Positions 8,489 to 17,534 of a DNA stretch of 64,000 nucleotides are shown one piece after another. Origin of the DNA: Kushneria indalinina DSM 14324 (GTDB taxonomy: Bacteria; Pseudomonadota; Gammaproteobacteria; Pseudomonadales; Halomonadaceae); NCBI RefSeq assembly GCF_003385845.1, contig NZ_QRDJ01000006.1:988068-1052067 (forward strand), given 5' to 3'. How positions within the stretch are numbered: position 1 is the stretch's first letter; each line of letters begins with the position of its first letter. A program made the position numbers and the translations under genes. A model generated the notes under the pieces. The model was not told the origin of the DNA. It worked only from the letters and a program-made list of their open reading frames with translations, and made no database searches.

Positions 8489-9304
8489 ATGACTCTCGAA
8501 GAGCGCCTTGAAGAGGCTACCCGCATCGCCCACGAAGCAGGACGTCGTATCAGGGCAGCACGTGAGGGTGGCAGCCTTCAACGCAACATCAAGCATGGCA
8601 ATGAACTGGTGACCGACATCGACGTCGCCGTTGACCGCTACATCAGCGAGCAGCTGGAATCACTGTTCCCGGGCGAGGCACGCCTGACCGAAGAACTCTC
8701 GCCCAATCGCCATGATGTCAGCGATGAAAAGCCTCTGTGGGTTGTCGACCCCATCGATGGCACCGTCAACTTTGCCCATGGCCATCACCATGTGGCGGTC
8801 TCCATCGCCTGGGTCGACAGGGGGCGTGTCCAGGTGGGTGTCGTACATGCACCGTTTCTTGAGGAAACCTTTAGCGCCATTCGCGGCAGCGGCGCATGGT
8901 GCAACGATGAACCGATCTCGGTCAGTGGCACGCGCGAGCTTGACGCTTCGCTGATTGGCACCGGTTTCCCCTATGACCGCGATGCCCGCTTTCCGCTGCT
9001 CAAACGCCTGCATGCCGTGCTGGAAAACTGCCGCGACATTCGCCGCAATGGGGCTGCCGCGCTGGATCTGTGCGCCGTGGCCTGTGGCCGGCTGGATGGC
9101 TACTACGAAAGCAGCTCTCCCTGGGACTTTGCTGCAGGGCTCTTGATCGCACGGGAAGCCGGCGCCCGCACCGGCCATGTCTACGACTGTCCGGAAGGCA
9201 TTTCCACCGAGCTTTACGGCGAAAACCTGCTGGCCTGCACACCGGAAATCTACTCTCCCCTGAAAGCGTTGATCAAAAAGGCCGATAGCGGGCAGTACCG
9301 CTGA
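8489..9304 (+). CDS. Inositol-monophosphatase family protein (SuhB-like)
   Basis: A 271-residue magnesium-dependent, lithium-sensitive phosphatase of the IMPase/FBPase/CysQ superfamily. Metal-binding residues are seen as E69 in TEEL, the D87-P-I-D90-G-T motif, and D213 in PWDFAAG. The substrate could be inositol-1-phosphate or another sugar or nucleotide phosphate; the family is promiscuous, so I do not give a symbol. ATG 8489 is preceded by ACAGGAG. It follows regA by 53 bases, suggesting readthrough from the regBA operon, and precedes a Kef-type antiporter separated by a hairpin. Confidence 0.88.
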   Translation: MTLEERLEEATRIAHEAGRRIRAAREGGSLQRNIKHGNELVTDIDVAVDRYISEQLESLFPGEARLTEELSPNRHDVSDEKPLWVVDPIDGTVNFAHGHHHVAVSIAWVDRGRVQVGVVHAPFLEETFSAIRGSGAWCNDEPISVSGTRELDASLIGTGFPYDRDARFPLLKRLHAVLENCRDIRRNGAAALDLCAVACGRLDGYYESSSPWDFAAGLLIAREAGARTGHVYDCPEGISTELYGENLLACTPEIYSPLKALIKKADSGQYR

Positions 9305-9336
9305 CCTCCTATCATCGACGTCATTGACATGCCGGG

Positions 9337-9366
9337 CCGGGCAGAAGCCATGTCGCTTCTGCCCGG
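9337..9366. repeat. Inverted repeat between phosphatase and antiporter genes
   Basis: Perfect 11-bp arms CCGGGCAGAAG (9337-9347) and CTTCTGCCCGG (9356-9366) around an eight-base loop. There is no U-tract on either strand, so it could be a Rho-dependent or processing hairpin rather than an intrinsic terminator. It ends 38 bases before the start of the antiporter gene. Confidence 0.6.
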
Positions 9367-9404
9367 TCTGCGATGCTGGCCTGCACTGTTCGGAACGTAC
9401 TGTC

Positions 9405-11210
9405 ATGCACTTTCTGCTTGAAGCAACCGTCATGCTGGGCGCTGCCGTTCTGGCAGTCCCCCTGTTCGCTCGGTTCGGTCTGGGATCGATACTGGGCTAT
9501 CTATGCGCCGGACTGATCCTGGGGCCCTCGATCAGCGGCTTTGTTGCCGACCCCGAATCCGTGCTGCACTTTTCCGAAATCGGCGTGGTCATGCTGCTGT
9601 TCGTGATCGGACTGGAGCTGGAACCGGCCCGGCTCTGGCGCCTGCGCGGGCGCCTGTTCGGCCTGGGCAGCCTGCAACTCTTTCTGACGGGCCTGTTACT
9701 TACGCCGCTGGGATTCATGCTGGGGCTCGGCCATACCGCCTCCATTCTGCTCGGACTGACGCTGGCACTCTCCTCTACCGCCTTTGCCCTGCAGCTGCTT
9801 ACCGACCATCAGCACCTTGCCAGCCCGCATGGCCAGACAGCTTTTGCCATCCTGCTGTTTCAGGATCTGGCGGTCATTCCACTGCTGGCCCTGATGCCCA
9901 TTCTTGCCGGCAACCCCGGGGCCAATGATGCCAACCTGTGGCTGGATGTTGCCAGAACCGCCGCCATCGTGGCGGCCACGCTGCTGGTGGGTCGTTTCAT
10001 ATTTCCACGCGTGCTGCGCATTGTGGCGCGCAGCGAAGTCCACGAGGTCTTTACCGCCGCGGCGCTTTTAATGGTGCTGGGCACGGCCTGGGTCATGGAA
10101 GAGGCCGGCCTTTCCATGGCGCTGGGCGCCTTTCTGGCCGGCGTGCTGCTGGCGGATACGCCCTATCGCCATGAGCTTGAAGCCAACATTGAACCCTTCA
10201 AGGGCATTCTGCTCGGCCTGTTCTTTATCTCGGTCGGCATGTCGGTCGACCTGCTGCTGGTCATGGACAACCTGCTGATTGTGCTGGGCATTACCCTTGC
10301 CATTCTGGTGGTCAAGATACTGGTGCTGTGTGTGGTCGGCGTCATTGCACGCCTGCCGCGACAGAATATTCCACGTCTGGCCGCCGTGATCGCCCAGGGC
10401 GGTGAGTTCGATTTCGTGCTGCTGACCACAGCCGTGGCCGCCGGTGTCTTCGAACAGCGCATCGCCAGTCTGTGCATTGCCGCCGTGACGATCTCGATGG
10501 CGTGCACCCCCTTTCTTTATACGCTGGGGAGTCGCCTCGGCGATCGGCTCAAACCCACGAAGAGCTGGGACAATCAGTTCCCCGATGACGACCCGCCCGT
10601 CATCATCGCCGGGCTGGGTCGCTTCGGACAGATCGTGGCACGCGTGCTCAAGATGCAGAACGTGCGCTTTACGGCGCTGGACCCCAACATTCGTCAGGTG
10701 GAATTCATCCGCCAGTTTGGCTCACGGATCTATTACGCCGATGCCACTCGGCTGGAACTGCTTCGCTCGGCAGGCCTTGATCGCGCGCGCATGCTGATCA
10801 TCTGCGTGGATGATGAACAGGCGGCGCTGACCATTGCGCGGCTGGCGCGAGAAAATTACCCCGAGCTGAGTATCCATGCCAGGGCCCGCAACCGCCATCA
10901 TGCCTGGCGCCTGCAGGAGCTGGGCGTGGAGGTCATTGTCCGGGAAACCTTTGCCGCCAGTCTTGAGCTGTCACAGGAGGTACTGGTCGGGCTGGGCTAC
11001 CCCAGTGCCAGTGCCGCCCAGGCGGTAAGAACCTTCCGCGACTTTGATGTTCGCCTGTTTGAAGAGTCCTATCAGTATCGCAATGACAATGCCCAGCTGC
11101 TCGAAAGCGACCGGGCCGCCATGGCGGAGTTCTACAAGCTCTTTCAAAGCGAGGAAAGACCCCATCACGGGCCACGGCAAAAAGGTCACAATGACGACAA
11201 CCCGGACTAG
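9405..11210 (+). CDS. Kef-type K+/H+ antiporter with RCK (TrkA-N) domain
   Basis: A 601-residue CPA2-family monovalent cation/proton antiporter. The N-terminal 380 or so residues carry about twelve membrane segments (start MHFLLEATVMLGAAVLAVPL) and family sequences such as FLAGVLLADTPYRHELEANIEPFK (quoted here only as FLAGVLLADTPY). A soluble C-terminal regulator-of-K-conductance domain follows, with the nucleotide-binding GLGRFGQIVARVL motif. The layout matches KefB/KefC, which in E. coli are held shut by glutathione and opened by glutathione adducts of electrophiles; whether this one is glutathione-gated cannot be told, since no KefF/KefG partner is adjacent. An upstream in-frame extension to 9324 is cysteine-rich and unlike the family, so ATG 9405 is preferred. 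Confidence 0.92.
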   Translation: MHFLLEATVMLGAAVLAVPLFARFGLGSILGYLCAGLILGPSISGFVADPESVLHFSEIGVVMLLFVIGLELEPARLWRLRGRLFGLGSLQLFLTGLLLTPLGFMLGLGHTASILLGLTLALSSTAFALQLLTDHQHLASPHGQTAFAILLFQDLAVIPLLALMPILAGNPGANDANLWLDVARTAAIVAATLLVGRFIFPRVLRIVARSEVHEVFTAAALLMVLGTAWVMEEAGLSMALGAFLAGVLLADTPYRHELEANIEPFKGILLGLFFISVGMSVDLLLVMDNLLIVLGITLAILVVKILVLCVVGVIARLPRQNIPRLAAVIAQGGEFDFVLLTTAVAAGVFEQRIASLCIAAVTISMACTPFLYTLGSRLGDRLKPTKSWDNQFPDDDPPVIIAGLGRFGQIVARVLKMQNVRFTALDPNIRQVEFIRQFGSRIYYADATRLELLRSAGLDRARMLIICVDDEQAALTIARLARENYPELSIHARARNRHHAWRLQELGVEVIVRETFAASLELSQEVLVGLGYPSASAAQAVRTFRDFDVRLFEESYQYRNDNAQLLESDRAAMAEFYKLFQSEERPHHGPRQKGHNDDNPD

Positions 11211-11296
11211 CGCACGCCATCACCTGACTCAATAACAGCCGATGGCGCTGCTACGCTGGGTAGACATTTTTCATGTCGACACAGGAGTACCGCGCC

Positions 11297-12139
11297 ATGA
11301 CGTCAGCAAACCCTCAGGAAACGCTCGAGAGACTGGGTATCAGCGCCACAACATCTCCCGAACCCCTCCGCGGCGGCGATATCGGGCAGGTCTGGCGTGT
11401 CACCACCCGGCAGGGAGATGTGCTGGTCAAGCATGCCGACTCCGAAGGGCTCGAAGCGGAGGCCGACGGTCTGAAGGCCCTGCGTGAGGCCGACACCGGA
11501 CTGATCGTCCCCGACATTGTGGGGGAACTGCCCGGCGCACTGGTAATGACCTATCTGCCGCCGGCCCGGCCCGATCGACACACACACGAAGCCTTCGGCC
11601 GCGGGCTTCGCGCCCTGCACGCCAACACAAGCACCGATCACGGCTGGCATCGCGACAACTTTGCCGGCACCACGCCGCAGATCAATACCTGCCATGAGGA
11701 CGGTCGCGTCTTTCAGCGGGAATGTCGTCTGCTGCCGCTGGCGGAAAGGTGCCTGCACAAAAAGCGCATGGATCAGGGCCTGTATGACCAACTGGCTGGC
11801 GTTGCCAACGCCCTTGAAAGCTGGCTGTCTGACGCACCGGCAAGCCTGGTCCATGGCGATCTGTGGTCCGGGAACGTACATTTCAGCACACAGGGCCCGG
11901 CCCTGATCGATCCGGCCATCTACCGTCATTACCCCGAGGCGGATCTCGCCCTGCTGGAGCTTTTCGGCAGCCCTGCCGATGCCTTTTACGAAGCCTATTG
12001 GGATGGCGGCATGCCGGATGACTGGCCGCGCCGACGCGCCCTCTTTCAGCTCTATCCGCTATTGAACCACCTGTACATGTTTGGCGGCAGTTACTATCAG
12101 GGCGTACGTTCCGCCATCGCCCAGTTGCCCGGCCACTAG
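11297..12139 (+). CDS. Fructosamine kinase-like protein
   Basis: A 280-residue protein of the fructosamine/ketosamine-3-kinase family, which has the aminoglycoside-phosphotransferase fold. Bacterial members phosphorylate ribulosamines or fructosamines and so help repair glycated proteins or recycle glycated amino acids. The catalytic loop VHGDLWSGNV and the metal-binding LIDPAIYRHYPEADLAL region are both present and intact. ATG 11297 has AGGAG nine bases upstream, better than the alternative ATG 11273. The gene runs toward the MFS transporter with only 18 bases between the stop codons. The nearby Kef antiporter is on the same strand but 86 bases away, so an operon is possible but not shown. 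Confidence 0.9.
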   Translation: MTSANPQETLERLGISATTSPEPLRGGDIGQVWRVTTRQGDVLVKHADSEGLEAEADGLKALREADTGLIVPDIVGELPGALVMTYLPPARPDRHTHEAFGRGLRALHANTSTDHGWHRDNFAGTTPQINTCHEDGRVFQRECRLLPLAERCLHKKRMDQGLYDQLAGVANALESWLSDAPASLVHGDLWSGNVHFSTQGPALIDPAIYRHYPEADLALLELFGSPADAFYEAYWDGGMPDDWPRRRALFQLYPLLNHLYMFGGSYYQGVRSAIAQLPGH

Positions 12140-12157
12140 GACAAGGCGACAGAAGCG

Positions 12158-13441
12158 CTAGTGAGTGTCGCCTTCCGAGGCAAACTCAAGCTCGAACTGA
12201 TGGGGCTCGTAGCGCGGATCCAGCTCCACATAGTGAGAGGTTTCCATGGGCGCTGTTGGCACCCAGGGCTCCTGAGCCACTTCAGGCGCCCAGCTGCGGC
12301 GTCCGCGCAGACGCGTCAGGATAAAGCCTGCCAGCAGCAGCGACGCGCAGCCAAGAAACATCCAGAGGCCATCGGGCCCGAAAAGCTGCATGGCAAGGGA
12401 GGCACTGAACGGCCCCACGACTGAGCCGATCCCATACCAGATCAAAAGCTTGGCATTGGCCTGGATGGTTTCTTCCGGTTCCAGCCAGTCGTTGGTATGG
12501 GCAAGGCTCAGCGAGTACAGGGTATGCAGCATGGCCGTATGCAGGCAGGCCGTCAGCAGCAAAAAGAGATAATCAACACGCGCCACGGTAGAAATCACGG
12601 CACCTGATATCGCCATGACGAGTGCCATGAACAGGATGACCTTGCGTCGATCAAGCCGGTCGGAGACACGGCCCAGCGTCCACTGCGCGATCAGCGCCAC
12701 CAGCGTGGTAATGGACATGAACTGTGCCGTCTGACCGGTGGAGAGCCCGATCTCCTGACCATAATATGGCGTCATGGCAAAGAAGGCCTGCACCATCATG
12801 CCGGCCACAAAGGCGCCTACCAGCCCTACCGGCGCCCGCTTGTAAAGCGTCTTGAGCGGCAGTTTGAGCGCAGTTTCGTGACCGGAACGTGCCGGCCCCT
12901 GAATTCGATAAATAGATAACGGTATAAGTGAGAGTGCAAACAGGATGCCCGTCACACTGAACAGTACCATCGAGGCCGGGTCCGCCGCATTGAGCAGCCA
13001 TTGCCCGCCCGCCAGCGATGTCGTGGAGATGACCAGGTAGATCGCAAGGACCTGCCCCCGATTGTCATTGCTGGACTCGCCCGAGACCCATGACTCCATG
13101 ACCATCAAAAGACCTGCTGTGGCCGCACCCCCAAACAGACGCCAGAACAGCCATGCCCATTGATTAACCCAGAGCCCGTGCAGCATGGCCGTCACGGCCA
13201 GTACCGCGGCGCAGGCAGAGAAAACACGGATATGACCCACCGAACGAATTCGTTTTTCAAGCAGATAACTGCCGGCCACAAATCCCAGCGAGAAACTCGA
13301 CATCAAAAGACCCGCCATCTGTGATGGAAACCCTTCAAGCGACATGCGTACGCCCAGCAGGGTCATGATCAAGCCATGGCCCAGCAAAAAGAAGATTTCA
13401 CAGATAAACAGTACTGGTAATGTCGATGGCAGATTCCGCAC
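12158..13441 (-). CDS. MFS transporter, YcaD-like
   Basis: A 427-residue major-facilitator permease with about twelve membrane segments. The first half resembles the YcaD-like branch: a motif A-like loop (SYLLEKRIRSVGHIRVF), the RLFGGAATAGLLMVMESWV segment and NRGQVLAIYLV. Substrates of this branch are not established. The C-terminal 50 residues are polar and acidic and end in the cytoplasm. It is divergent from the acyltransferase operon that begins at 13589, so the 147-base gap holds both promoters. The start at ATG 13441 (MRNLPSTLPVLFICEIFFLLG) leads straight into the first membrane segment. Confidence 0.88.
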   Translation of the reverse strand: MRNLPSTLPVLFICEIFFLLGHGLIMTLLGVRMSLEGFPSQMAGLLMSSFSLGFVAGSYLLEKRIRSVGHIRVFSACAAVLAVTAMLHGLWVNQWAWLFWRLFGGAATAGLLMVMESWVSGESSNDNRGQVLAIYLVISTTSLAGGQWLLNAADPASMVLFSVTGILFALSLIPLSIYRIQGPARSGHETALKLPLKTLYKRAPVGLVGAFVAGMMVQAFFAMTPYYGQEIGLSTGQTAQFMSITTLVALIAQWTLGRVSDRLDRRKVILFMALVMAISGAVISTVARVDYLFLLLTACLHTAMLHTLYSLSLAHTNDWLEPEETIQANAKLLIWYGIGSVVGPFSASLAMQLFGPDGLWMFLGCASLLLAGFILTRLRGRRSWAPEVAQEPWVPTAPMETSHYVELDPRYEPHQFELEFASEGDTH

Positions 13442-13588
13442 TCGCTACTCCCTGAGGATTTCGAAAGGTTACTGATTTCCTGGCGGGGAGGCATTGTAGT
13501 GGCTCGGGCGGAACTGCGTCATCCTTGTACTGGGCCCAGCGCGGACGATCCATTAGGATACGGGCACTGCAACAAGGATCCGGACACC

Positions 13589-14467
13589 ATGGCATGGCTC
13601 AAGGGCATCATCAGTATCGTGCTGCTGACCGGCAATACGCTGTTCTGGGGCATACCGCTGGTGACATTAAGTCTTCTCAAGCTGGTACTTCCCTTTCACC
13701 CGGTGCAACGGCAGCTGCTCAAGTGCCTGAATCGGGTCGCCAGCCTCTGGATCACGACCAATAATCTGTGGATACGCCACTGGCTCAAGCCGGACTGGCA
13801 CATCTCCCTGCCCGACACGCTTTCCAGAGATCGCCACTGGCTGGTGATCGCCAACCATCGCAGCTGGACGGATGTCTTTGTCCTGCTGTACGCCCTGCAT
13901 GCCCACCTGCCGATGCCGCGTTTTTTTATCAAGCGTGAGCTGATCTGGGTGCCCATTCTGGGACTGGCCTGGTGGGCACTCGAATTTCCCATAATGCGGC
14001 GCTACTCCGCCAGTCAGCTGCAACGCCGCCCGCATCTGGCAAGGCATGATCTCAAGGCGACCCAAAAACTGCTGACCCATATCGACCGTACGCCTGTTAC
14101 CATCTACAACTTTGCCGAAGGCACACGCTTCACCCGAACCAAACATGAACAGCAGCAAAGCCCCTATCAGCACCTGCTCAAGCCTCGCGCCGGCGGCTGT
14201 GCCCAGGTCATGACGATGATGGGGCATGAACTCTCCGGTATCATCGACGTAACACTTGACTACCGACACGGCCGGCCACGGTTTCGGGATCTGCTGTGCG
14301 GACGAAGCGCCAGGATCAGCCTGAAGGCAAGACAGCTGGACATCCCCGGCTGGATGCCCGGCGGGGATTACCTCAACGACACGCATTACAGGGAACGCTT
14401 TCAGGCATGGATCAATGCGCTATGGCAGGAAAAGGATCAGCAGCTCGCATGTACTACCGCTTCCTGA
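13589..14467 (+). CDS. 1-acyl-glycerophosphate acyltransferase-like protein (YihG/PlsC family)
   Basis: A 292-residue membrane-bound acyltransferase of the PlsC superfamily. The catalytic HX4D box is H90-RSWT-D95 in IANHRSWTD, and the glycerophosphate-binding FAEGTRF motif follows. N-terminal hydrophobic segments (residues 5-35) anchor it. The sequence resembles the YihG/YihG-like branch, which has a role in minor acyl-chain composition rather than the essential PlsC step. ATG 13589 has AAGGA upstream. Its last 19 bases overlap the next gene, and two more overlapping genes follow (LysM lipoprotein, glycosyltransferase, PAP2 phosphatase), so all four are likely translated from one message devoted to the cell envelope. 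Confidence 0.88.
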   Translation: MAWLKGIISIVLLTGNTLFWGIPLVTLSLLKLVLPFHPVQRQLLKCLNRVASLWITTNNLWIRHWLKPDWHISLPDTLSRDRHWLVIANHRSWTDVFVLLYALHAHLPMPRFFIKRELIWVPILGLAWWALEFPIMRRYSASQLQRRPHLARHDLKATQKLLTHIDRTPVTIYNFAEGTRFTRTKHEQQQSPYQHLLKPRAGGCAQVMTMMGHELSGIIDVTLDYRHGRPRFRDLLCGRSARISLKARQLDIPGWMPGGDYLNDTHYRERFQAWINALWQEKDQQLACTTAS

Positions 14468-15306
14468 CCCTTTTAGTGCTCCTTTTACTGGCAGGGTGTG
14501 CCGGGCGCACTACCGGCGGTGGAGGTGAGGCCGGCTATATCACCATCCAGCGGGGAGATACCATGAGCGCCATCGCCCGCCAGGCAGGCATCCCGCTGCT
14601 GCGTCTGCAACGGTTCAATCCCTCCGTCAGGGCCAATGACATGCGCATCGGGCAGCAGTTGATGCTGCCCGGCCGCAATGAGCGTGCCCCGGGGGATGGA
14701 CAATATCGTTATGCCGTCAGAAGCGGCGATACGCTGGGGCGCATCGCCAGCCACTTCGGCACCTCCAGCAGCCGCATCAACGCGGCCAACCGCGGCATTG
14801 ATCCCAATCGTTTGCGCATCGGCCAGATGCTGACCGTACCGGTCGGTAGTGCTTCAGCCTCGACAACCTCACGTGCTACCGGCACTGCCGGCGCCCAGTC
14901 CAGCCCGGCGCCTGCCAGCGCCCTGCCAAAGGGCGCTGGCCCATGGTCATGGCCGCTGCGTGGTGGCCAGGTCCAGCGTGAGTTTGGCAAGGACAGCCGG
15001 GACGCCCTGCAGCCCATGCTCCTCTCTGCCGGAAGCGATCACACCGCCCGTGCCGTGGCCTCAGGCACTGTGCGCTTTGCAGGCACCATGCGCCAGCTTG
15101 GCGGCGTCGTGATCGTTCACCATGACCAGAATCTGCAGAGTGTGTATGCCCAGTGCGAGCGCCTCAACGTCAGCAATGGACAGCGCATCAGTGCAGGCAC
15201 TCCCGTCTGTGAGATACGTCGTGATGCCGGCACCGGCCGCCATGATCTGCTTTTTGATACGCGCAATGCCGGACGCCCCTTCAACCCCAGGCAGATTGTG
15301 CGATGA
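14449..15306 (+). CDS. LysM/degenerate-M23 lipoprotein, NlpD/EnvC-type amidase-activator-like
   Basis: A 285-residue outer-membrane lipoprotein. The signal peptide ends in lipobox LAGC (C17). Two LysM peptidoglycan-binding domains occupy about residues 30-75 and 87-131, an Ala/Ser/Pro-rich linker follows, and a LytM/M23 domain fills about 162-285. In active M23 peptidases the zinc is held by HxxxD and HxH; here the corresponding regions read GSDHTARAV and GRHDLLFDT, lacking the full set. This resembles NlpD and EnvC, which do not cut peptidoglycan but activate AmiA/B/C amidases at the septum. The start at ATG 14449 lies inside the acyltransferase gene, and its stop overlaps the glycosyltransferase start (ATGA). 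An activator role is inference. Confidence 0.85.
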   Translation: MYYRFLTLLVLLLLAGCAGRTTGGGGEAGYITIQRGDTMSAIARQAGIPLLRLQRFNPSVRANDMRIGQQLMLPGRNERAPGDGQYRYAVRSGDTLGRIASHFGTSSSRINAANRGIDPNRLRIGQMLTVPVGSASASTTSRATGTAGAQSSPAPASALPKGAGPWSWPLRGGQVQREFGKDSRDALQPMLLSAGSDHTARAVASGTVRFAGTMRQLGGVVIVHHDQNLQSVYAQCERLNVSNGQRISAGTPVCEIRRDAGTGRHDLLFDTRNAGRPFNPRQIVR

Positions 15307-16535
15307 CACGCGACACAAGAACGTCACCTGATCGCCCTGCGACCGTCATGAACGACAACCATACTGACAGACAAGACGATAGTACCCAGCCACCACTAAA
15401 GGTCGCTTTTGTGAGCGAGACCTGGGCACCCGAAATCAATGGTGTGACGCATACACTCGGCCACCTGTCGCGCCATCTCAAGGCGCGCGGCATGTCCCTG
15501 CAGCTGATTCGTCCCAGGCCACGGAGCACCCATCATGATGCCCTCATGAGTGAGGAGCTCCAGGTCGGCGCCATTCCCATTCCGGACTACGACGGCGTCA
15601 GCATGGGGTTTCCTGCCCCGCGCAAGGTTGCCGGGCTGTGGCGCACCCATCGACCCGACGTCATCTATATCGCCACCGAAGGGCCCCTTGGCCTCTCTGC
15701 CCTTAACCAGGCGCGCAGACTGGGCATTCCGGTCATCAGCGGTTTTCATACCAATTTCGATCAGTACAGCCGCCACTACATCATGCTGAAAGTGCTCAGC
15801 CCGCTGGTGAGGCCCTTTCTTCGACGCTTTCATAACCGTTCGACCATGACGCTGGTACCGACCAAAGCCCAGGCAGACAATCTCACCCAATATGGTTATG
15901 ACAATGTTAAGGTGCTCAGTAGAGGGCTTGATTGTGAGCGTTTTTCGCCCCGCCAGCGTGATGCCTCACTACGTGCTCAGTGGGGCGCTGACGACGACAC
16001 GCCCGTCGCCCTGCATGTCGGGCGCCTGGCGGCCGAGAAAAACGTTTTGCTGCTGATTGACACGCTCGAAGCCATGCGCGAGCGTCAGCCCGATCTCAAG
16101 GCGGTACTGGTCGGCGACGGGCCACAGCGCGCACTGCTGGAAAAGCGCCTTCCCTGGGCCCACTTCGCGGGTTTTCAACGCGATCAGGCGCTGGCAAGAC
16201 ACTATGCCAGTGCCGACATTTTTCTGTTTCCGTCACTGTCGGAAACCTTTGGCAACGTCGTAACCGAAGCGATGGCCAGCGGACTGGCGGTCGCCGCCTT
16301 TGATTACGCGGCTGCAGGCGAGCTGATTTGTGAGGACATACACGGTAAGCTTGCCGCCACTGACAGACCAGCGCAGTTTATCGAAGCTGCCGTGGCGCTT
16401 TGTGAGGACATGGCATCCGCCCGGGAGATGGGGCGTGCTGCCTGTGAGCGGGTACATACACTGGGCTGGCCAAAGATTGGCGACGCCTTTATTGATTATC
16501 TGCTTCAGGCACAGGAGGTGAACGATGGCAGGTGA
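15303..16535 (+). CDS. Glycosyltransferase family 4 (mannosyl/glucosyl-diacylglycerol-type)
   Basis: A 410-residue GT-B glycosyltransferase. The N-terminal domain begins KVAFVSETWAPEINGVTHTL, the acceptor-side motif seen in GDP-mannose-dependent and glycolipid-forming GT4 enzymes; the C-terminal nucleotide-sugar domain has HVGRLAAEKN and the E-x7-E motif in SETFGNVVTEAMASG. The sequence is like MgtA/DgdA-type enzymes that glycosylate diacylglycerol, but substrate cannot be read from it. It overlaps the lipoprotein gene by four bases and the PAP2 gene by eleven. Being between an acyltransferase and a lipid phosphatase, a glycolipid product is a reasonable inference: the phosphatase could supply diacylglycerol as acceptor. 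Confidence 0.88.
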   Translation: MTRDTRTSPDRPATVMNDNHTDRQDDSTQPPLKVAFVSETWAPEINGVTHTLGHLSRHLKARGMSLQLIRPRPRSTHHDALMSEELQVGAIPIPDYDGVSMGFPAPRKVAGLWRTHRPDVIYIATEGPLGLSALNQARRLGIPVISGFHTNFDQYSRHYIMLKVLSPLVRPFLRRFHNRSTMTLVPTKAQADNLTQYGYDNVKVLSRGLDCERFSPRQRDASLRAQWGADDDTPVALHVGRLAAEKNVLLLIDTLEAMRERQPDLKAVLVGDGPQRALLEKRLPWAHFAGFQRDQALARHYASADIFLFPSLSETFGNVVTEAMASGLAVAAFDYAAAGELICEDIHGKLAATDRPAQFIEAAVALCEDMASAREMGRAACERVHTLGWPKIGDAFIDYLLQAQEVNDGR

Positions 16536-17094
16536 ACGACTTATTCCGGTATTCAAAAGACTCGATACGCTTGAGTGGAAAGCGTGTAACAAGCTGGCCC
16601 GCCTCGGCGCCTATCGTCCGCTTCTTTTCGTTCTGCGCTGGGCCAGCCGTCTGGGTGACGCACCGGCCTGGATCGTCATGTGCCTGAGCCTTCCCCTGGT
16701 GACACAGTGGTGGTATGGCTGGTTTCTGGGCGTCTGCTTCGGTCTCTCGGCCGCAGTGGGCGGCATTCTCTATCGCCTGCTCAAGAACCGGCTATGTCGT
16801 GAGCGCCCCTACATCTCCTTTGAAATTCCCTGCACCATGCCACCACTGGACCGCTACAGCTTCCCCAGTGGCCACACGCTGCACGCCGTGATGTTTACCA
16901 CGCTGGCGGCGCTGTTCGCGCCCCAGATGCTGATCGTGGTAGCCCCCTTTGCCGTACTGGTGATGCTGTCGCGCATCATCCTGGGCCTTCACTACATTAC
17001 GGACGTGATAGCCGGCGCGTTGATCGGTTTTGTACTGGCCCATGGTATGGCACTAATCATCGTGGCCCTGCGCGGGATGCTGTTTGGCATGTGA
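16525..17094 (+). CDS. PAP2-family lipid phosphatase
   Basis: A 189-residue integral membrane phosphatase with about five to six membrane segments. All three catalytic signatures are intact: KX6RP (K87-NRLCRE-R94-P95), PSGH (114-117) and SRX5HX3D (S149, R150, H156, D160). Relatives include PgpB and LpxT-like or undecaprenyl-diphosphate phosphatases; the substrate may be phosphatidic acid, phosphatidylglycerophosphate or undecaprenyl diphosphate. The gene starts inside the end of the glycosyltransferase gene (AGGAGG precedes ATG 16525 closely) and is the last of the four-gene operon, followed 30 bases later by a strong terminator. Confidence 0.9.
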   Translation: MAGERLIPVFKRLDTLEWKACNKLARLGAYRPLLFVLRWASRLGDAPAWIVMCLSLPLVTQWWYGWFLGVCFGLSAAVGGILYRLLKNRLCRERPYISFEIPCTMPPLDRYSFPSGHTLHAVMFTTLAALFAPQMLIVVAPFAVLVMLSRIILGLHYITDVIAGALIGFVLAHGMALIIVALRGMLFGM

Positions 17095-17124
17095 CCCATA
17101 GCAGCACAGCATGATTTGCTACTG

Positions 17125-17157
17125 AGCCGGCACCTATTTCTGTGCCGGCTTTTTTAT
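17125..17157 (+). terminator. Terminator of the envelope operon
   Basis: Perfect 9-bp stem AGCCGGCAC (17125-17133) / GTGCCGGCT (17142-17150) with an eight-base loop and a run of six T directly after. A typical intrinsic terminator 30 bases after the PAP2 gene. Confidence 0.9.
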
Positions 17158-17534
17158 AGGCGTGGATCAGAGCTGGCTGGTGCAATGTGCTGTCTCCAAC
17201 AATATTTATTGTAGAGTAGCCGTATTGGCAGGTTGCGCTCAAACTGCCCTTCCCCCCCAGAACTCGAACGCATCTTTAACGCTTTCAAGACCTTGCCATC
17301 AGCATACGCCTCACCCCGAGACGTCGATCCCCCCTGCCTTCTTTAACCCTGATCAAACTCAGGACTAACGTCCTACAGCCAGAGACAGCGTATTACGGAA
17401 TGCTGTGTCAGACATAACAACAAGGAAGCAGACAGGGCACGGTAACGCGCCCTATGGCAGGCGCAAAATCGAACATAAAACTGGTGTGCCCACCTCCCTC
17501 CCCATTTCCCATGCAGGTGCAGCGGAGCGTCATC
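17158..17534 (+). promoter_or_regulatory. Leader region of the TRAP locus with a candidate operator
   Basis: These 377 bases before the first TRAP gene hold no credible coding frame. An imperfect palindrome ACAATATTTATTGT (17199-17212; six-base arms, two-base centre) lies in a locally AT-rich patch and is the best candidate operator, for example for a GntR- or IclR-type regulator, though no regulator gene is adjacent. I could not fix a promoter. The rest of the stretch shows nothing I can name. Confidence 0.35.
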
